Shown here piece after piece: positions 54,403 through 64,000 of a stretch of 64,000 nt of DNA. The position numbers were made by a program, and so were the translations under genes. How positions within the stretch are numbered: position 1 is the first letter of the stretch; each line of letters opens with the position of its first letter. The notes beneath the pieces were generated by a model that was not told where the DNA came from, made no database searches, and saw nothing but the letters and a program-made list of their open reading frames with translations. The DNA lies in assembly GCA_014843695.1 (NCBI GenBank), contig CM026398.1, positions 17,359,593 through 17,423,592 of the forward strand. Direction: 5' to 3'. This DNA is from Archivesica marissinica (Eukaryota > Mollusca > Bivalvia > Venerida > Vesicomyidae).

Positions 54403-54778
54403 AGTTAACACAATAAACAAAGAAAATACAGATAGCATGCCATAGCTACTTCACAGGTAGGTCATCCATAGTTATCCAATTTCTTTTAATAAAAAACTAT
54501 CAATTCTATCAAGCGAAATTTGATCAGCTTATTAAATAGGTTTAAAGGCAAACACGCCCAAGATATCTATCAAACTGGGTTAATTAAATGGATTTCATCT
54601 GTTTTTAGACAAGTGATATTGATCTGTTATGACAACAACTGTGCACAATCTCCTTGTCTTCTCCTGTTGTGTTTACACTGTTATCTAAATAGTGGTTTTG
54701 ACAAAATACCATGCAAGACATTTGATTTGATTGTTGCCAATTGCCCTATTGTTCCGCCCATGAGATCACATAACAATA
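54403..54778. other. Intergenic, no gene seen
   Basis: Frame 54520-54798 has no recognisable motif. Nothing else supported. Confidence 0.4.
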
Positions 54779-54780
54779 TA

Positions 54781-54920
54781 CAGTCAAACCTGTTTTAGTG
54801 GTCACCTTCATTAAGCAGCCAACCTTTATTAAGCAGCCAATTTCCACATTCCCAATATATTGTTTATTATACACCTGTATTAAGCAGCCACTTTTTGTGA
54901 TTCACTTGGCTGGCTGCTTA
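54781..54920. mobile_element. MITE family M1, right end lost
   Basis: Begins CAGTCAAACCTGTTTTAGTG after TA and follows M1 through TTGGCTGGCTGCTTA. The last 18 bases including the right inverted repeat are replaced by ATTAACCCTTGCC. Confidence 0.85.
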
Positions 54921-55789
54921 ATTAACCCTTGCCCTCATAGAAGCACCTCTTGACGCCATTACCAATACGACATACATTGACAATGTAGTAGCCAAACCAA
55001 TGTTCATTATAAAGGCCAGAATCTCATGTAGTCCCAGTAATATCTATGGAGGTGGGATAGATATGGCGACTACTTATCCATTGTATGATAGCTAAATGGC
55101 TGTCGTTTGTATGGAGATATAATATTATATTAACCTAAATCTCTATGAAGGAAATGGTTAAATACCTTGTACAGAGGCACACAAAATGGAACAAGAAAGT
55201 ACCTGCAATTATTTGTAGAAATCTCGTCTAAATTGTCTGTGTCAATAAATTAACCCTGTTTGCACCTTTACATACATGTACACCGAAATATGGAAAATAT
55301 GCAGGGTTCCCGCTGGCGACCACCATTTTCGCAATTGGCGAACAAAATAAATGATTTGGCGAAAAATTAGAATCTTAGTTAAAAAAATATATCTAAATTC
55401 CAACCTCCCAAGTTCTGTCTTTGTAATCCATTTTCACACAAAGTTTTGACAGGATGTTAGACTTACCCCACTGTGTATCCGCAGTATCGATTGACATCAA
55501 ATATATGACACAGTAATTGTTGGAGTGTTGTTGGAGCGTTGCCAGGCACCACAGTTTTACATGCCGGTAATGATCAAAGGTACAGTGTGACATTTGAAAC
55601 TGGCAAAGTTTAGGTGGCACAAATTACATCAGACATGCTTACAATATGACACCTCATTGTATACAAGGAAGGACACTCAGATTACATCAGACATGCTTGT
55701 TGATATTAACCTCATTGTGTAAAATGTAAAACCCCAGCTAAAACCGAAATTTGATTTAAAAAAGGTCTTGTTTCTTAATACCAGTCTGA
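54921..55789. other. Intergenic, no gene seen
   Basis: 55300-55370 has GGGTTCCCGCTGGCGACCAC and related GGCGA words, like transposon-end text. Minus-strand frame 55393-55620 has no known domain. ATTACATCAGACATGCTT is duplicated at 55623 and 55680. Confidence 0.4.
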
Positions 55790-56480
55790 ATACAAATGGT
55801 CTCTTAATGCAAATATTCTCTGGATACATGTGGTCTCTTAATACAAATGGTCACTTAATGCAAGTGGTGTCTTAATACAAATGGTCTCTTAATGCAGATA
55901 TTCTCTGGATACATGTGGTCTCTTATTTCAAATGGTCTTTTAATACAAATGATCTATTAATACAAATGGTCTCTTAATACAAATGCTCTCTTAATACAAA
56001 TGGTCTCTTAATACAAATGGCCACTTAATACAAATGGTCTCTTAATACAAATGGCCACTTAATACAAATGGTCACTTTAATACAAATGGTCTCTTAATAC
56101 AAATGGTCACTTAATGCAAGTGGTCTCTTAATACAAATGGTCTCTTAATACAAATGGTCACTTAATACAAATGGTCTCTTAATACAAATGGTCACTTAAT
56201 GCAAGTGGTCTCTTAATACAAATGGGCACTTAATACAAATGGTCACTTAATACAAATGGTCTCTTAATACAAATGGTCACTTAATGCAAGTGGTCTCTTA
56301 ATACAAATGGTCTCTTAATACAAGTGGTCTCTTAATACAAGTGGTCTCTTAATACAAGTGATCACTTAATACAAATGGTCTCTTAATACAAGTGGTCTCT
56401 TAATACAAGTGGTCTCTTAATACAAGTGGTCTCTTAATACAAATGGCAAGTGGTCTCTTAATACAAGTGGTCTCTGAATA
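55790..56480. repeat. 17-bp tandem array, about 40 copies
   Basis: TGGTCTCTTAATACAAA and TGGTCACTTAATGCAAG variants, every 17 bases (for example 56042 and 56059). Confidence 0.95.
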
Positions 56481-57000
56481 CATGTGACTTCAGTGTGTGT
56501 CTGGAAGTTGTGTTGTAGAAAACCATATGGAAATAATGTCATTCCATTAGAATAGTGACCATGAGAAAGACATCCCCAATTTTTTATACTAATCGCCTAT
56601 CTAACAGTATTTTACTGCCAATATAATTTGTGGCAATAATTTAGGCCATATAAATAGGCTAATTCAATTGCGCGGAAATTTGTATTATCCGTAAAATCTG
56701 CAAGCCAATGCAATATCGCATCTAACTGGCCCCCAAAAAGTTATTTCCCCAAATTCAGACAGTAATGTACTATATATTCTTTTAAAACATAAGAGTGCAG
56801 AAAGGTGCCAGGCCCCGAAGTTATGAATCTTTTCTCTAATCTCAAACTCTTCCTCAAGCTTCTGATTGGCTGAGCCCGATATTTACATTCAGTAAATACA
56901 ATTTTCAGATCTGAGAAAAGTTTTATAACATCGGGATCTTGGGTGCCTTCCTAATACTGTGAAAATAGCACCAAGCTAATAACAATACAAACACAGGGAC
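56481..57000. other. Intergenic, no gene seen
   Basis: No supported feature. Confidence 0.45.
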
Positions 57001-57009
57001 AGATCAATG

Positions 57010-57085
57010 ATCCAATGCTTAACACTCGGAACTGTGAATTCAGGGGTTGGGAGTTTGAACCCCCATACCACCATTATAAATTAGT
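57010..57085 (+). mobile_element. tRNA-like SINE head fragment, family uncertain
   Basis: ATCCAATGCTTAACACTCGG resembles an A box region and GGGAGTTTGAACCCC a B box. No matching body. It precedes the family V SINE by 25 bases. Confidence 0.4.
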
Positions 57086-57109
57086 AAATATTTGCAGTCT
57101 TTTGGGTGT

Positions 57110-57331
57110 GCAGACGGATCTGTAGTCCAGTGGTTAACACGCTTGACTGGTAATCCAAGGATCGCAGGTTCGATCCCCCATCTGACCGTAATTAAATTTT
57201 CTTTCAGATGGGACTTTAGACCAAGGTCTTGTGTCAGTGCTGTACACCGTGCACGTAAATAAACCAGAGGAGACTCTAGAATGGGTCTCTGTCTGTATCA
57301 TTGCACTATCCTCCAAAAATCTAAAATGACT
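57110..57331 (+). mobile_element. SINE family V, 3' truncated
   Basis: GACGGATCTGTAGTCCAGTG, AGGTTCGATCCCCCATCTGA, GACTTTAGACCAAGGTCTTG and TCCTCCAAAAATCTAAAATG. Stops at CTAATCTCTT. Confidence 0.92.
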
Positions 57332-57343
57332 AATCTCTTTTTA

Positions 57344-57450
57344 CAACATTAAATTATTCGCTCTTGAGACCTCATTCCAGATGGAATCCATTATCATAAG
57401 GGAGAGAGAAGAGGCAATGTGAAATTTAAATACATTGTCTAAGGGTAAAT
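57344..57450 (-). mobile_element. SINE family D fragment, minus strand
   Basis: CTCTTGAGACCTCATTCCAG, GATGGAATCCATTATC and GGGAGAGAGAAGAGGCAATG. Tail end and head are missing. Confidence 0.82.
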
Positions 57451-57512
57451 GGCAAAGAGTTAAATATATAAAAGGTGTATTTTTTTTAAATATTAAATTT
57501 CTTACCTTAATT

Positions 57513-57882
57513 AATTATCATGACATTTCATGACATTTCCTTCTATTTCATAATTTCCAATGAATCTTTCCTTAACCCATTTCATTCTGAATACATAATT
57601 TAAAGGCTTTTGCAAACAACATAGATCCAGATCAGCCGCATCGTAATGCTGCGTGCTGATCAGGATCTATGTTGTTTGCTACATAGCCAAGTGCCTTAGC
57701 AAGATGATCTGAATAGCAAACAGCATAGAGCCTGATCAGACGGCATGTTCCGTGGCGGCTGATCTGGCTCTATGTTCTTTGCAAATACTGTTTGAACGGT
57801 ATTCAGAATGAAATGGGTTAACTAATTATCATTAATTTCATGACATTTCTTTCTATTTCATAATTTCCAATGAATCGTAGCT
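57513..57882. repeat. Direct duplication on both sides of a MITE
   Basis: 57513-57570 and 57823-57882 both contain TTTCTATTTCATAATTTCCA and AATGAATC, about 60 bases each. This is much longer than the TTAA target duplication of the MITE between them. Confidence 0.88.
57576..57817. mobile_element. piggyBac-type MITE P2, 242 bp, TTAA duplication
   Basis: Ends CCCATTTCATTCTGAATAC and GTATTCAGAATGAAATGGG are perfect inverted repeats (19 bases), flanked by TTAA at 57572-57575 and 57818-57821. The inside holds two separate hairpins built from GCAAACA(A/G)CATAGA...CTATGTT(G/C)TTTGC. No coding capacity. Confidence 0.94.
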
Positions 57883-57955
57883 TTAAAAATTCCCCATAAA
57901 ACTCCATACATTGACTTTAATAAATTCCGTCACACTTCCTCTACATGTAAATCAA

Positions 57956-58194
57956 TCAATAGTTTATACAAATTTATTTTAGCTCGATTGCGAAACAAGT
58001 TCTTATATCTTATACTAATCACTCTCGAGACCTCATTCCTGATGGAATCCATCGCCACGAGGGAGAGAGAAGAGGCATGTGGAATTTAAATGCCTTGCCT
58101 AAGGACACAATCGTAACGGCTCCAGCGGGGCTCAAACTCCGGGCCTTTCGCACGTGAAGCGAACGCGCTACCACTGAGCTATCACAACTTCAAT
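57956..58194 (-). mobile_element. SINE family D, full length, minus strand
   Basis: TAGTTTATACAAATTTATTT through CTCGATTGCGAAACAAGTTC, GATGGAATCCATCGCCACGA, GCGGGGCTCAAACTCC (B box) and CCACTGAGCTATCACAACTT (head). The best family D copy in the window. Confidence 0.95.
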
Positions 58195-58486
58195 CAGTAT
58201 TTGTATTTCTCAGTTAAATGTTTAAAATTATTTACCCCCCCCCCCCCCCATGATGTTTTATAATTGCATTGATGTAAAATATGTTTAACATCTTGTGATA
58301 TATAATCGGATAATTTCTGACCTATGTCGGCTCAAGACTGGATAGATAATGTGCAGAAAACAACCTTTGATCATTATTTGTTTCGTAGATATCATTTGCA
58401 TTTAATAAAACAATTCAACAAAGTGATTAAATTACGTTTGAGAGATTGTGACAAAAAGCTACTGTTTTTTATCAAAGAAATTAGTT
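58195..58486. other. Spacer with a C homopolymer
   Basis: Run of C at about 58235-58249. No gene. Confidence 0.5.
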
Positions 58487-58488
58487 TA

Positions 58489-58667
58489 CAGTCAAACCTG
58501 TCTTAAGCAGCCAGCCAAGGGAGTCAGAGAAAGTGGCTGCTTAGCACAGGTGGCTTCTTAATAAGAGGTCAACTATATAATAAAACAACCAATTGGGAAT
58601 CTGGAAACTGGCTGCTTGATACAGGTTGGCTGCTTAATGGAGGTGACCACTAACACAGGTTTGACGG
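58489..58667. mobile_element. MITE family M1, complete, inserted in a SINE D tail
   Basis: CAGTCAAACCTG left end and CAGGTTTGACGG right end, TA on both sides (58487-58488, 58668-58669). The flanks TTAGTT-TA and TA-TACAAATTTATTTTAGC join into the usual SINE D end TTAGTTTATACAAATTTATT. Confidence 0.92.
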
Positions 58668-58669
58668 TA

Positions 58670-58776
58670 TACAAATTTATTTTAGCTTGATTGCGAAACA
58701 AGTTCTTACAGCTTATATTAATCACTCTCGAGACCTCATTCCTGATGGAATCCATCGTCACGAGGGAGAGAGTTTT
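58670..58776 (-). mobile_element. SINE family D, 3' part only, minus strand
   Basis: TACAAATTTATTTTAGCTTG through GATGGAATCCATCGTCACGA GGGAGAGAG. Head absent. Confidence 0.9.
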
Positions 58777-59199
58777 ACACGGTACTGGTATACATGTATA
58801 TATATTATATATAACATCATTATTCTTTCACGAGTATGTATTTAAATTGTTATTCATATATTCACATTTATATTTGGTAAACAATATTTATATTTGGTAA
58901 ACAAACGCAACGAAAGACAATAACTCTTGTTTATTAAATTATTTAAAAAGGTTCTATACATACCTATAGTAAAATATTCCAAGTTAAAATCGTGTATGTT
59001 TCATTGATCATACACGCACGTAAATAACATGGTAACTATATAACTGACCTAGTTGAGTTGTATTTATGACTTTGGGAAATACCCAATTGTTTATTTTAGA
59101 TCTGTCTTACTCAATGTCATATATGCATACCTGTCAAGTCTCAAGCATTTTTCAGTGAAATCAAGGTCTCAGGGCAAGTTTCTATTTTCTCACGCATTA
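58777..59199. other. Intergenic, no gene seen
   Basis: ATATTTATATTTGGTAAACA is repeated at 58867-58902. Otherwise nothing supported. Confidence 0.45.
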
Positions 59200-59412
59200 C
59201 AGAAGAAAAGCTATGACAACAATTGTTGCCATAGCAATACTCATCTGCTATAAATAACAATATAGGGGTTAGAGAATGGATGTATATATTAGCAAGACAT
59301 CTCAACCCCCCATATTTAAAAATCGCCATCGCATTTGGGCGACTAAGTTTTCTAAAACGTTTTAAAATAAACATCATCTAAAAGTGATGAGCCTGACTCT
59401 CTCAATATCAAA
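59200..59412. repeat. Dispersed repeat, inverted partner of 14618-14830
   Basis: AGCTATGACAACAATTGTTG through CTAAGTTTTCTAAAACGTTT to GTGATGAGCCTGACTCTCTC is the reverse complement of the other copy, about 200 bases, with a few differences. Confidence 0.85.
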
Positions 59413-59493
59413 TCTTTCAGATGGGACTATAAACGAGAGACTCGCCTCGTTGCTATACAACAGGCATATAAAACAACCAATGTGTGGACACCA

Positions 59494-59780
59494 TTTAGGT
59501 GGATCTGTAGTCCAGTGGTAACACGCTCGACTGGTAATCCATGGATCACAGGTTCGATCCCCCGTCTGACCATAATAAAATTAAGTCTTTCAGATGGGAC
59601 GTTAAACCGAGGTCTCGTGTCGGTGCTTTACACTGTGCACGTAAAAGAACCAGAGGAGACTCTGGAATGGGTCTATGTCTGTATCATTGCACTATCCTCC
59701 AAAATCTAAAATGACTAATCTCGTCAGGAGGCGTCGCTCATATGGGCAACTGGTAACGACGATAAATAAACGTAAAACAC
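59494..59780 (+). mobile_element. SINE family V, full length
   Basis: GGTGGATCTGTAGTCCAGTG, B box AGGTTCGATCCC, core GACGTTAAACCGAGGTCTCG, TCGCTCATATGGGCAACTGG and end CGATAAATAAACGTAAAACA. Confidence 0.93.
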
Positions 59781-60114
59781 ACACTATTTATACTAAGAAT
59801 AACTATGCATGGATTACTGTTATGCACAAGAAACGACAATATAGCAAACATGTCGACAGTGTTTTAGAAAAGGGTTGTTGCACTGACTACATGTATATAA
59901 ACCAATTTAGCTAAATAATGCCATTAAATCTTAATGTATATTCAATATGCTAGGTCACTTGCATAAGTGGTGATGGGTGGTAGGGGAAACCTACATTTGT
60001 ATATTCGACCTGTAAATAGGGGTGAAAAGGTTAGACAAGAAAGTAGCAGTTAATGGAAATTAAAAATTAGGAAGCAGTGGTTAGGTAAAATACATTAAGA
60101 CATAAAAACATATA
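59781..60114. other. Intergenic, no gene seen
   Basis: No supported feature before the Tc1-like element. Confidence 0.45.
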
Positions 60115-60116
60115 TA

Positions 60117-61511
60117 CTGAGTCAAAAAAGAAACGATACCAAACTAAAAATGACGTAAAACGGATAAAACCATAGAAAGGTTTAATATATTAGTACGTAT
60201 CAGTACCGGGTATCTTATTGCAACGTCAGCCAACCATAAACACAGGTAAATAAACACCCGATAATCCTGGAACGCCGAATTTCCGATTTGCACGTGCTCC
60301 TCAACAAAGACAACTTCCTACACATGTACAAATCGGAAAACCGGTTTATTGTACTGGTATTGCATTATCATCGAGGAGATACACCTTACATACCCATTGT
60401 TACCTCTAACAAAATGCCTAGGCTAAACCGCAATCAGAGAATGCGTGCCATTGGCATGATTTACGGCGGTTTACGTCAGCGTGACGTCGCAAATCGACTC
60501 GGGGTTACGCGGATCACGATAACACGTCTACTTCGACGTTATCGAACACATGGATCGGTGGACGACCGTCCAAGATCTGGTCGACCACGTGTGACGACGC
60601 GTGAACAGGACCGTCACAATCGGACGTCACATTTACGTGACCGGTTCCTACCTGCTACGCACACAGCTGCCGTTACTCCTGTGATGACCAACAATCGCAT
60701 CAGTGCACAAACAGTCAGGAACCGGCTCGGTGAACGTGGCATTCGTGCCTATCGGCCATACGTTGGACCCATCCTGACACGGAGCGGATGGCAGAGAGCG
60801 GGTATATCACAGACGCGGTGAACGTTACGCCGACGCATGTGTACGTCAGGTCGATCTGTTCGGGGGCGGAAGCGTTATGGCGTGGGGCGGTATCACCTTC
60901 GGCAGTCGCACTGAACTGTTAGTGGTGGACGGGAACCTAAACGCCCAGCGGTCCTGTGATGAGATCCTTGCGCCAGTTGTTGTGCCGTTCTTTAACGCCA
61001 ACAGAAACGTCACACTGTTCCAACAGGACAACGCCAGGTGTCATACTGCTCGGATTTCCACCACATTATTGGAGCAGAACAATATTTAAACCCTGCCGTG
61101 GCCTGCTTTGTCACCAGACTTGTCACCCATAGAACATTTGTGGGATACGTTAGACCGCCGCGTCAGACGACGTCAGCCGGTAACGTTAAACCAACTGAGG
61201 GATGTTTTGCGTCAGGAGTGGACAAATATTGACCAACAAGAGATTCAGACACTCTTCCGTTCGATGCGACGGCGGTGCATTGCAGTGAGAGACGCAAATG
61301 GTGCCCATACTCGGTATTGACGTCTGTGTGACAACTCCATTAGACCCCTGTCCGACGAATTACGTCATCACGCAGCAGACAGTTTCGGAGGCTCATTATG
61401 CTCTATGTGCTCCTCTTTCAAACATGTTGGACTATCATCTTATGAATTTTCTTAATAAATGTTGAAATTATAGACACAAAAACACCAGGTATCGTTTCTT
61501 TTTTGACTCGG
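60117..61511 (+). mobile_element. Tc1/mariner-like DNA transposon, defective
   Basis: Terminal inverted repeats of 24 bases (60117-60140 starting CTGAGTCAAAAAAG, 61488-61511 ending CTTTTTTGACTCGG) differ at one base and are flanked by TA (60115-60116, 61512-61513). Length 1395 bp. It encodes a broken DD34E transposase. Confidence 0.93.
60414..61320 (+). pseudogene. Tc1-like transposase (DD34E), deleted first catalytic residue
   Basis: Begins MPRLNRNQRMRAIGMIYGG with a helix-turn-helix (RDVANRLGVTRITITRLLRR) and a GRPRV basic motif. After PILTR (about 60780) the reading jumps in another frame to GRERVYHRRGERYADACV. The region that holds the first catalytic aspartate is therefore gone (roughly 40 codons by family comparison). 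It continues GGGSVMAWGGI and LFQQDNARCHTA (second D). A TAA at 61087-61089 interrupts the frame before SPDLSPIEHLWDTL (the E, 34 residues after the second D). It ends at 61320. With a deletion, a frame shift and a stop it cannot make an active enzyme. Confidence 0.92.
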
Positions 61512-61513
61512 TA

Positions 61514-64000
61514 TATATATATTGACAAAATGTTGCTACCAAGTCATTTTGTCCATGTTTATAAATACATGTAGGCCAACAGTCTGGTGGAAAAAAACAA
61601 GGAATTTCTATAGTCAACAGTTGTGTTATCATCTGTGACCTGGGTTGGGGATTTGCGTCAGGGAATCACTTAATAACAATATTAAGAAATAAACATGTTT
61701 AATGCAAGTAAGATACTACAAATATCATCATATGACAGCAATGTTTCTACACAGATATTCAAAAAGATGCAAATCATAAAACATTGATGAACATTATTTA
61801 TATACATGTAGTCTAAATACATATGCAATTGCATAAGAAATTATACATTTCTAACAACTTGAGCAAATATTTATGATGTTTTAGTTTATTAACAATAAAG
61901 TGGACCACGATGGCCCTATATCGCTCACCTGACTCCATTGTTCACAAAAGGGTGTCATGCAACAACTATGAATATCATACATTGATCAATCTTACTAAAT
62001 GACGGTGGTAGATTTTCCGAAGAATTTGTAATATTTTGAGATGGAAGAATGTGTACCATGATGACAAGTAAATACTAAATCATAAATGGTGACTATAGAC
62101 CCTATGGTTGCTGAGGAGAGGACGCTTGAACATGTTCATTGTGACGACGTCGGACGAGCGGTAACCATATACATTGTATGTAGTTTCTTCAACACTTGCT
62201 AAAGTATTTCAAGATTTACGCATCTATAAACTACATGAGGGGATGCTATATTGTGATGTCCGCTTTAAACATCGTAAAAAGTTATTGACAGAAATAAACT
62301 AATGATCGAAAATGGATAACGGCTATTTTGAACATTGTGCGTAATTTCCATTTGTTTTCCATAGAAACTACCGCCAATATGTAGGAGTAAACAGGTCAAG
62401 TGGTTGGGAAATATTTCTCCATAATTTAAATATGTAATTAATTGATGGCTGTTTGGGTCAGGCAGTCAGTGATTAAGTTTGGCTGAAATCTTGGGAAGAA
62501 GTCACTTATTCCTAACTTATTCTCACACTATTCATACAGTTAGAAATTTGAAAATTTACAGAGAAGTATAACTTCAACTACTGTGTTCAAGAATGTATGT
62601 TTAAATGTTAAACCAAATTGACCTGCATAGCCTACAGTAAATAAATATGTTATTGCTCTCTATCATGACATGTATTTCACTAATATTCCAACACATTCAA
62701 GACACTGTATCGAGTGTTTTCCATAAATCACAATAAATGGTACAATGATCATCTTATTATTTTGCTATGTCTCATCACAGACAACCACTATGACACATTT
62801 GACTGTTCACATACGGAACGATACAGTACAACCGAACATCTGTGACCATCTGCAGCAAATATGTATTCCTGTAAAAGACAATATATAAATTCTTGTTATT
62901 GTATATACAGGCCCAATAGCTGTAGATTACTGTAATTGACATTGGCTTTCTGGCATTAGTGTCAAAATACAGGAACAAAAATGTTGGTTGGTATTATAAT
63001 TTTTAGTGGCTTTACGCGAGTACATGTGTGCACTACAATAACATGGGTTCTTGGAAACATGATCTGATCGGACAAATCTATAATGTGGACCAATCTCTGA
63101 GTTTGTTGAATGCTAGACTTCATGTGTATTTCCAGGATCCTATCTACATGTTCCTGGTACTTGCAAAAATAATCCACCATATTGGAAATCTTAAAATCAT
63201 CAAAAATTAGGGGAATTATAATAGAAATAGTAAATGAATTTAAAATGGTAGACATATTGAATGGCAATTGGCAGTTTCGTGGAATCAAGTATAAGTTTTG
63301 AGAAGCGATTAAGAAAAAACGGCAGACAATACTGGCAAAGAACATGGTATCAATTGTGAGAACAAATTGTCAATAAATCACAAAGTTGTGATAAACTTCA
63401 GCCAAACATGGAGATGACTATTTCGTAATTGCTACAATCAACATGACCTATCCCACATCATGGCCGTTACCTTTCAGGATGATCATTACCGTGTGGACCA
63501 TACCACATCACTGATCAGTCAATTGTAACCCCCCAACTCTCCTCCCCATCATATACAATTGTAAATGCTACGACATGTTCCAAAATGATAAAACATTCTC
63601 AACTCTCAAGATGAATATCAAGCATTTTTGATTGGCTGATTCTGGGTATCAACCTAACACTATGGTACAGAATTTGAAAATAGTTTATAATCCTGGACGT
63701 ACTATTTTTATGTTTGAATCTACATAATTTTATGCAGCAGTGCTTATTCGAAAGTGGTGACAACGGCAGGATCTTCAGGTTTATTGTTTGTCGCTCCATT
63801 TGTGAATTCGAATTATCTTCCTCGCATACTAACTTTTGTGATTTTAAAAATCTCAGACATTGGCACAATTCAATTATGGCAGGATTGTATATACAAGGAC
63901 TGAAACTAAATGTTATGTCGATCCGTTGCATATTAATGACAATTTCTTCATATTATCATCAACATATGTAATCTGATTTTCACTACAAACTGTTTTGGCA
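61514..64000. other. Intergenic, no supported gene
   Basis: 61895-62200 contains GTGGACCACGATGGCCCTAT and GTGACGACGTCGGACGAGCG, words that look like dispersed repeat text. Minus-strand frame 62962-63345 has a helix-like stretch (YFCKYQEHVDRILEIHM), but no start, splice or family evidence. The rest is AT-rich. Confidence 0.4.

Noticed and set aside
62962..63345. 127-codon minus-strand frame
   Set aside because: AT-rich composition, no domain, no splice or promoter context; length is within chance for a window this size.

Overview
The window looks like repeat-rich genomic DNA from an animal, most likely a bivalve mollusc. It is AT-rich, has split genes with GT-AG introns, and carries tRNA-derived SINEs, non-LTR retrotransposons, piggyBac and Tc1/mariner DNA transposons, MITEs and many tandem arrays. 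There are no operons, Shine-Dalgarno sites or bacterial genes. The bivalve assignment is an inference from the kinds of SINEs, MITEs and the SWIM/YqaJ/PHD gene; no species call is possible from sequence alone.

Gene content is sparse. The strongest host-gene signal is a short coding exon at 39461-39596 (+) that reads like the first coding exon of a TBK1/IKK-epsilon-type kinase. It has an acceptor, a 5' UTR with a small uORF, 31 codons containing the glycine-rich loop LGQGATSMVYKGRNK, and a donor. No further kinase exon was found, so intron 1 is long or the rest lies beyond the window. On the minus strand 18293-15072 is a two-exon SWIM zinc finger / YqaJ nuclease / PHD finger gene. It is broken by several small indels and has nine tandem copies of a 90-bp segment inside its nuclease core.

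Layout: 0-7 kb is AT-rich intergenic DNA with small repeats and SINEs. 7.2-14.8 kb is dominated by arrays (101-bp, 25-bp and 29-bp units). 15-18.4 kb holds the YqaJ gene, 18.9-20.4 kb a LINE, and 21-22 kb a TG array. 23-31.6 kb is a patchwork of SINEs, a long hairpin, MITEs and a 41-bp array. 31.9-36.6 kb has a LINE beside a near-complete piggyBac element with TTAA target duplications, bracketed at 30.3-30.9 and 37.2-37.9 kb by related inverted repeats. 39-43 kb has nested MITEs, the kinase exon and many SINE copies. 44.2-45.8 kb is a 21-bp array. 46-50.8 kb is a LINE split by another LINE. 51.2-53.9 kb is a 39-bp satellite. 54-60 kb is SINEs, MITEs and a 17-bp array. 60.1-61.5 kb is a decayed Tc1-like element, and 61.5-64 kb shows no gene.

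Almost every long open frame in the window is a by-product of a tandem repeat whose unit keeps a frame open and is not annotated as a gene. The mobile elements show a clear relative history from nested insertions, including a SINE with a 12-bp target duplication and an unfilled homologous site elsewhere in the window. I found no convincing new defence or metabolic system. The most unusual signals are the in-frame expansion inside the YqaJ nuclease, the apparent birth of a satellite from a dispersed repeat, and the hidden kinase exon.
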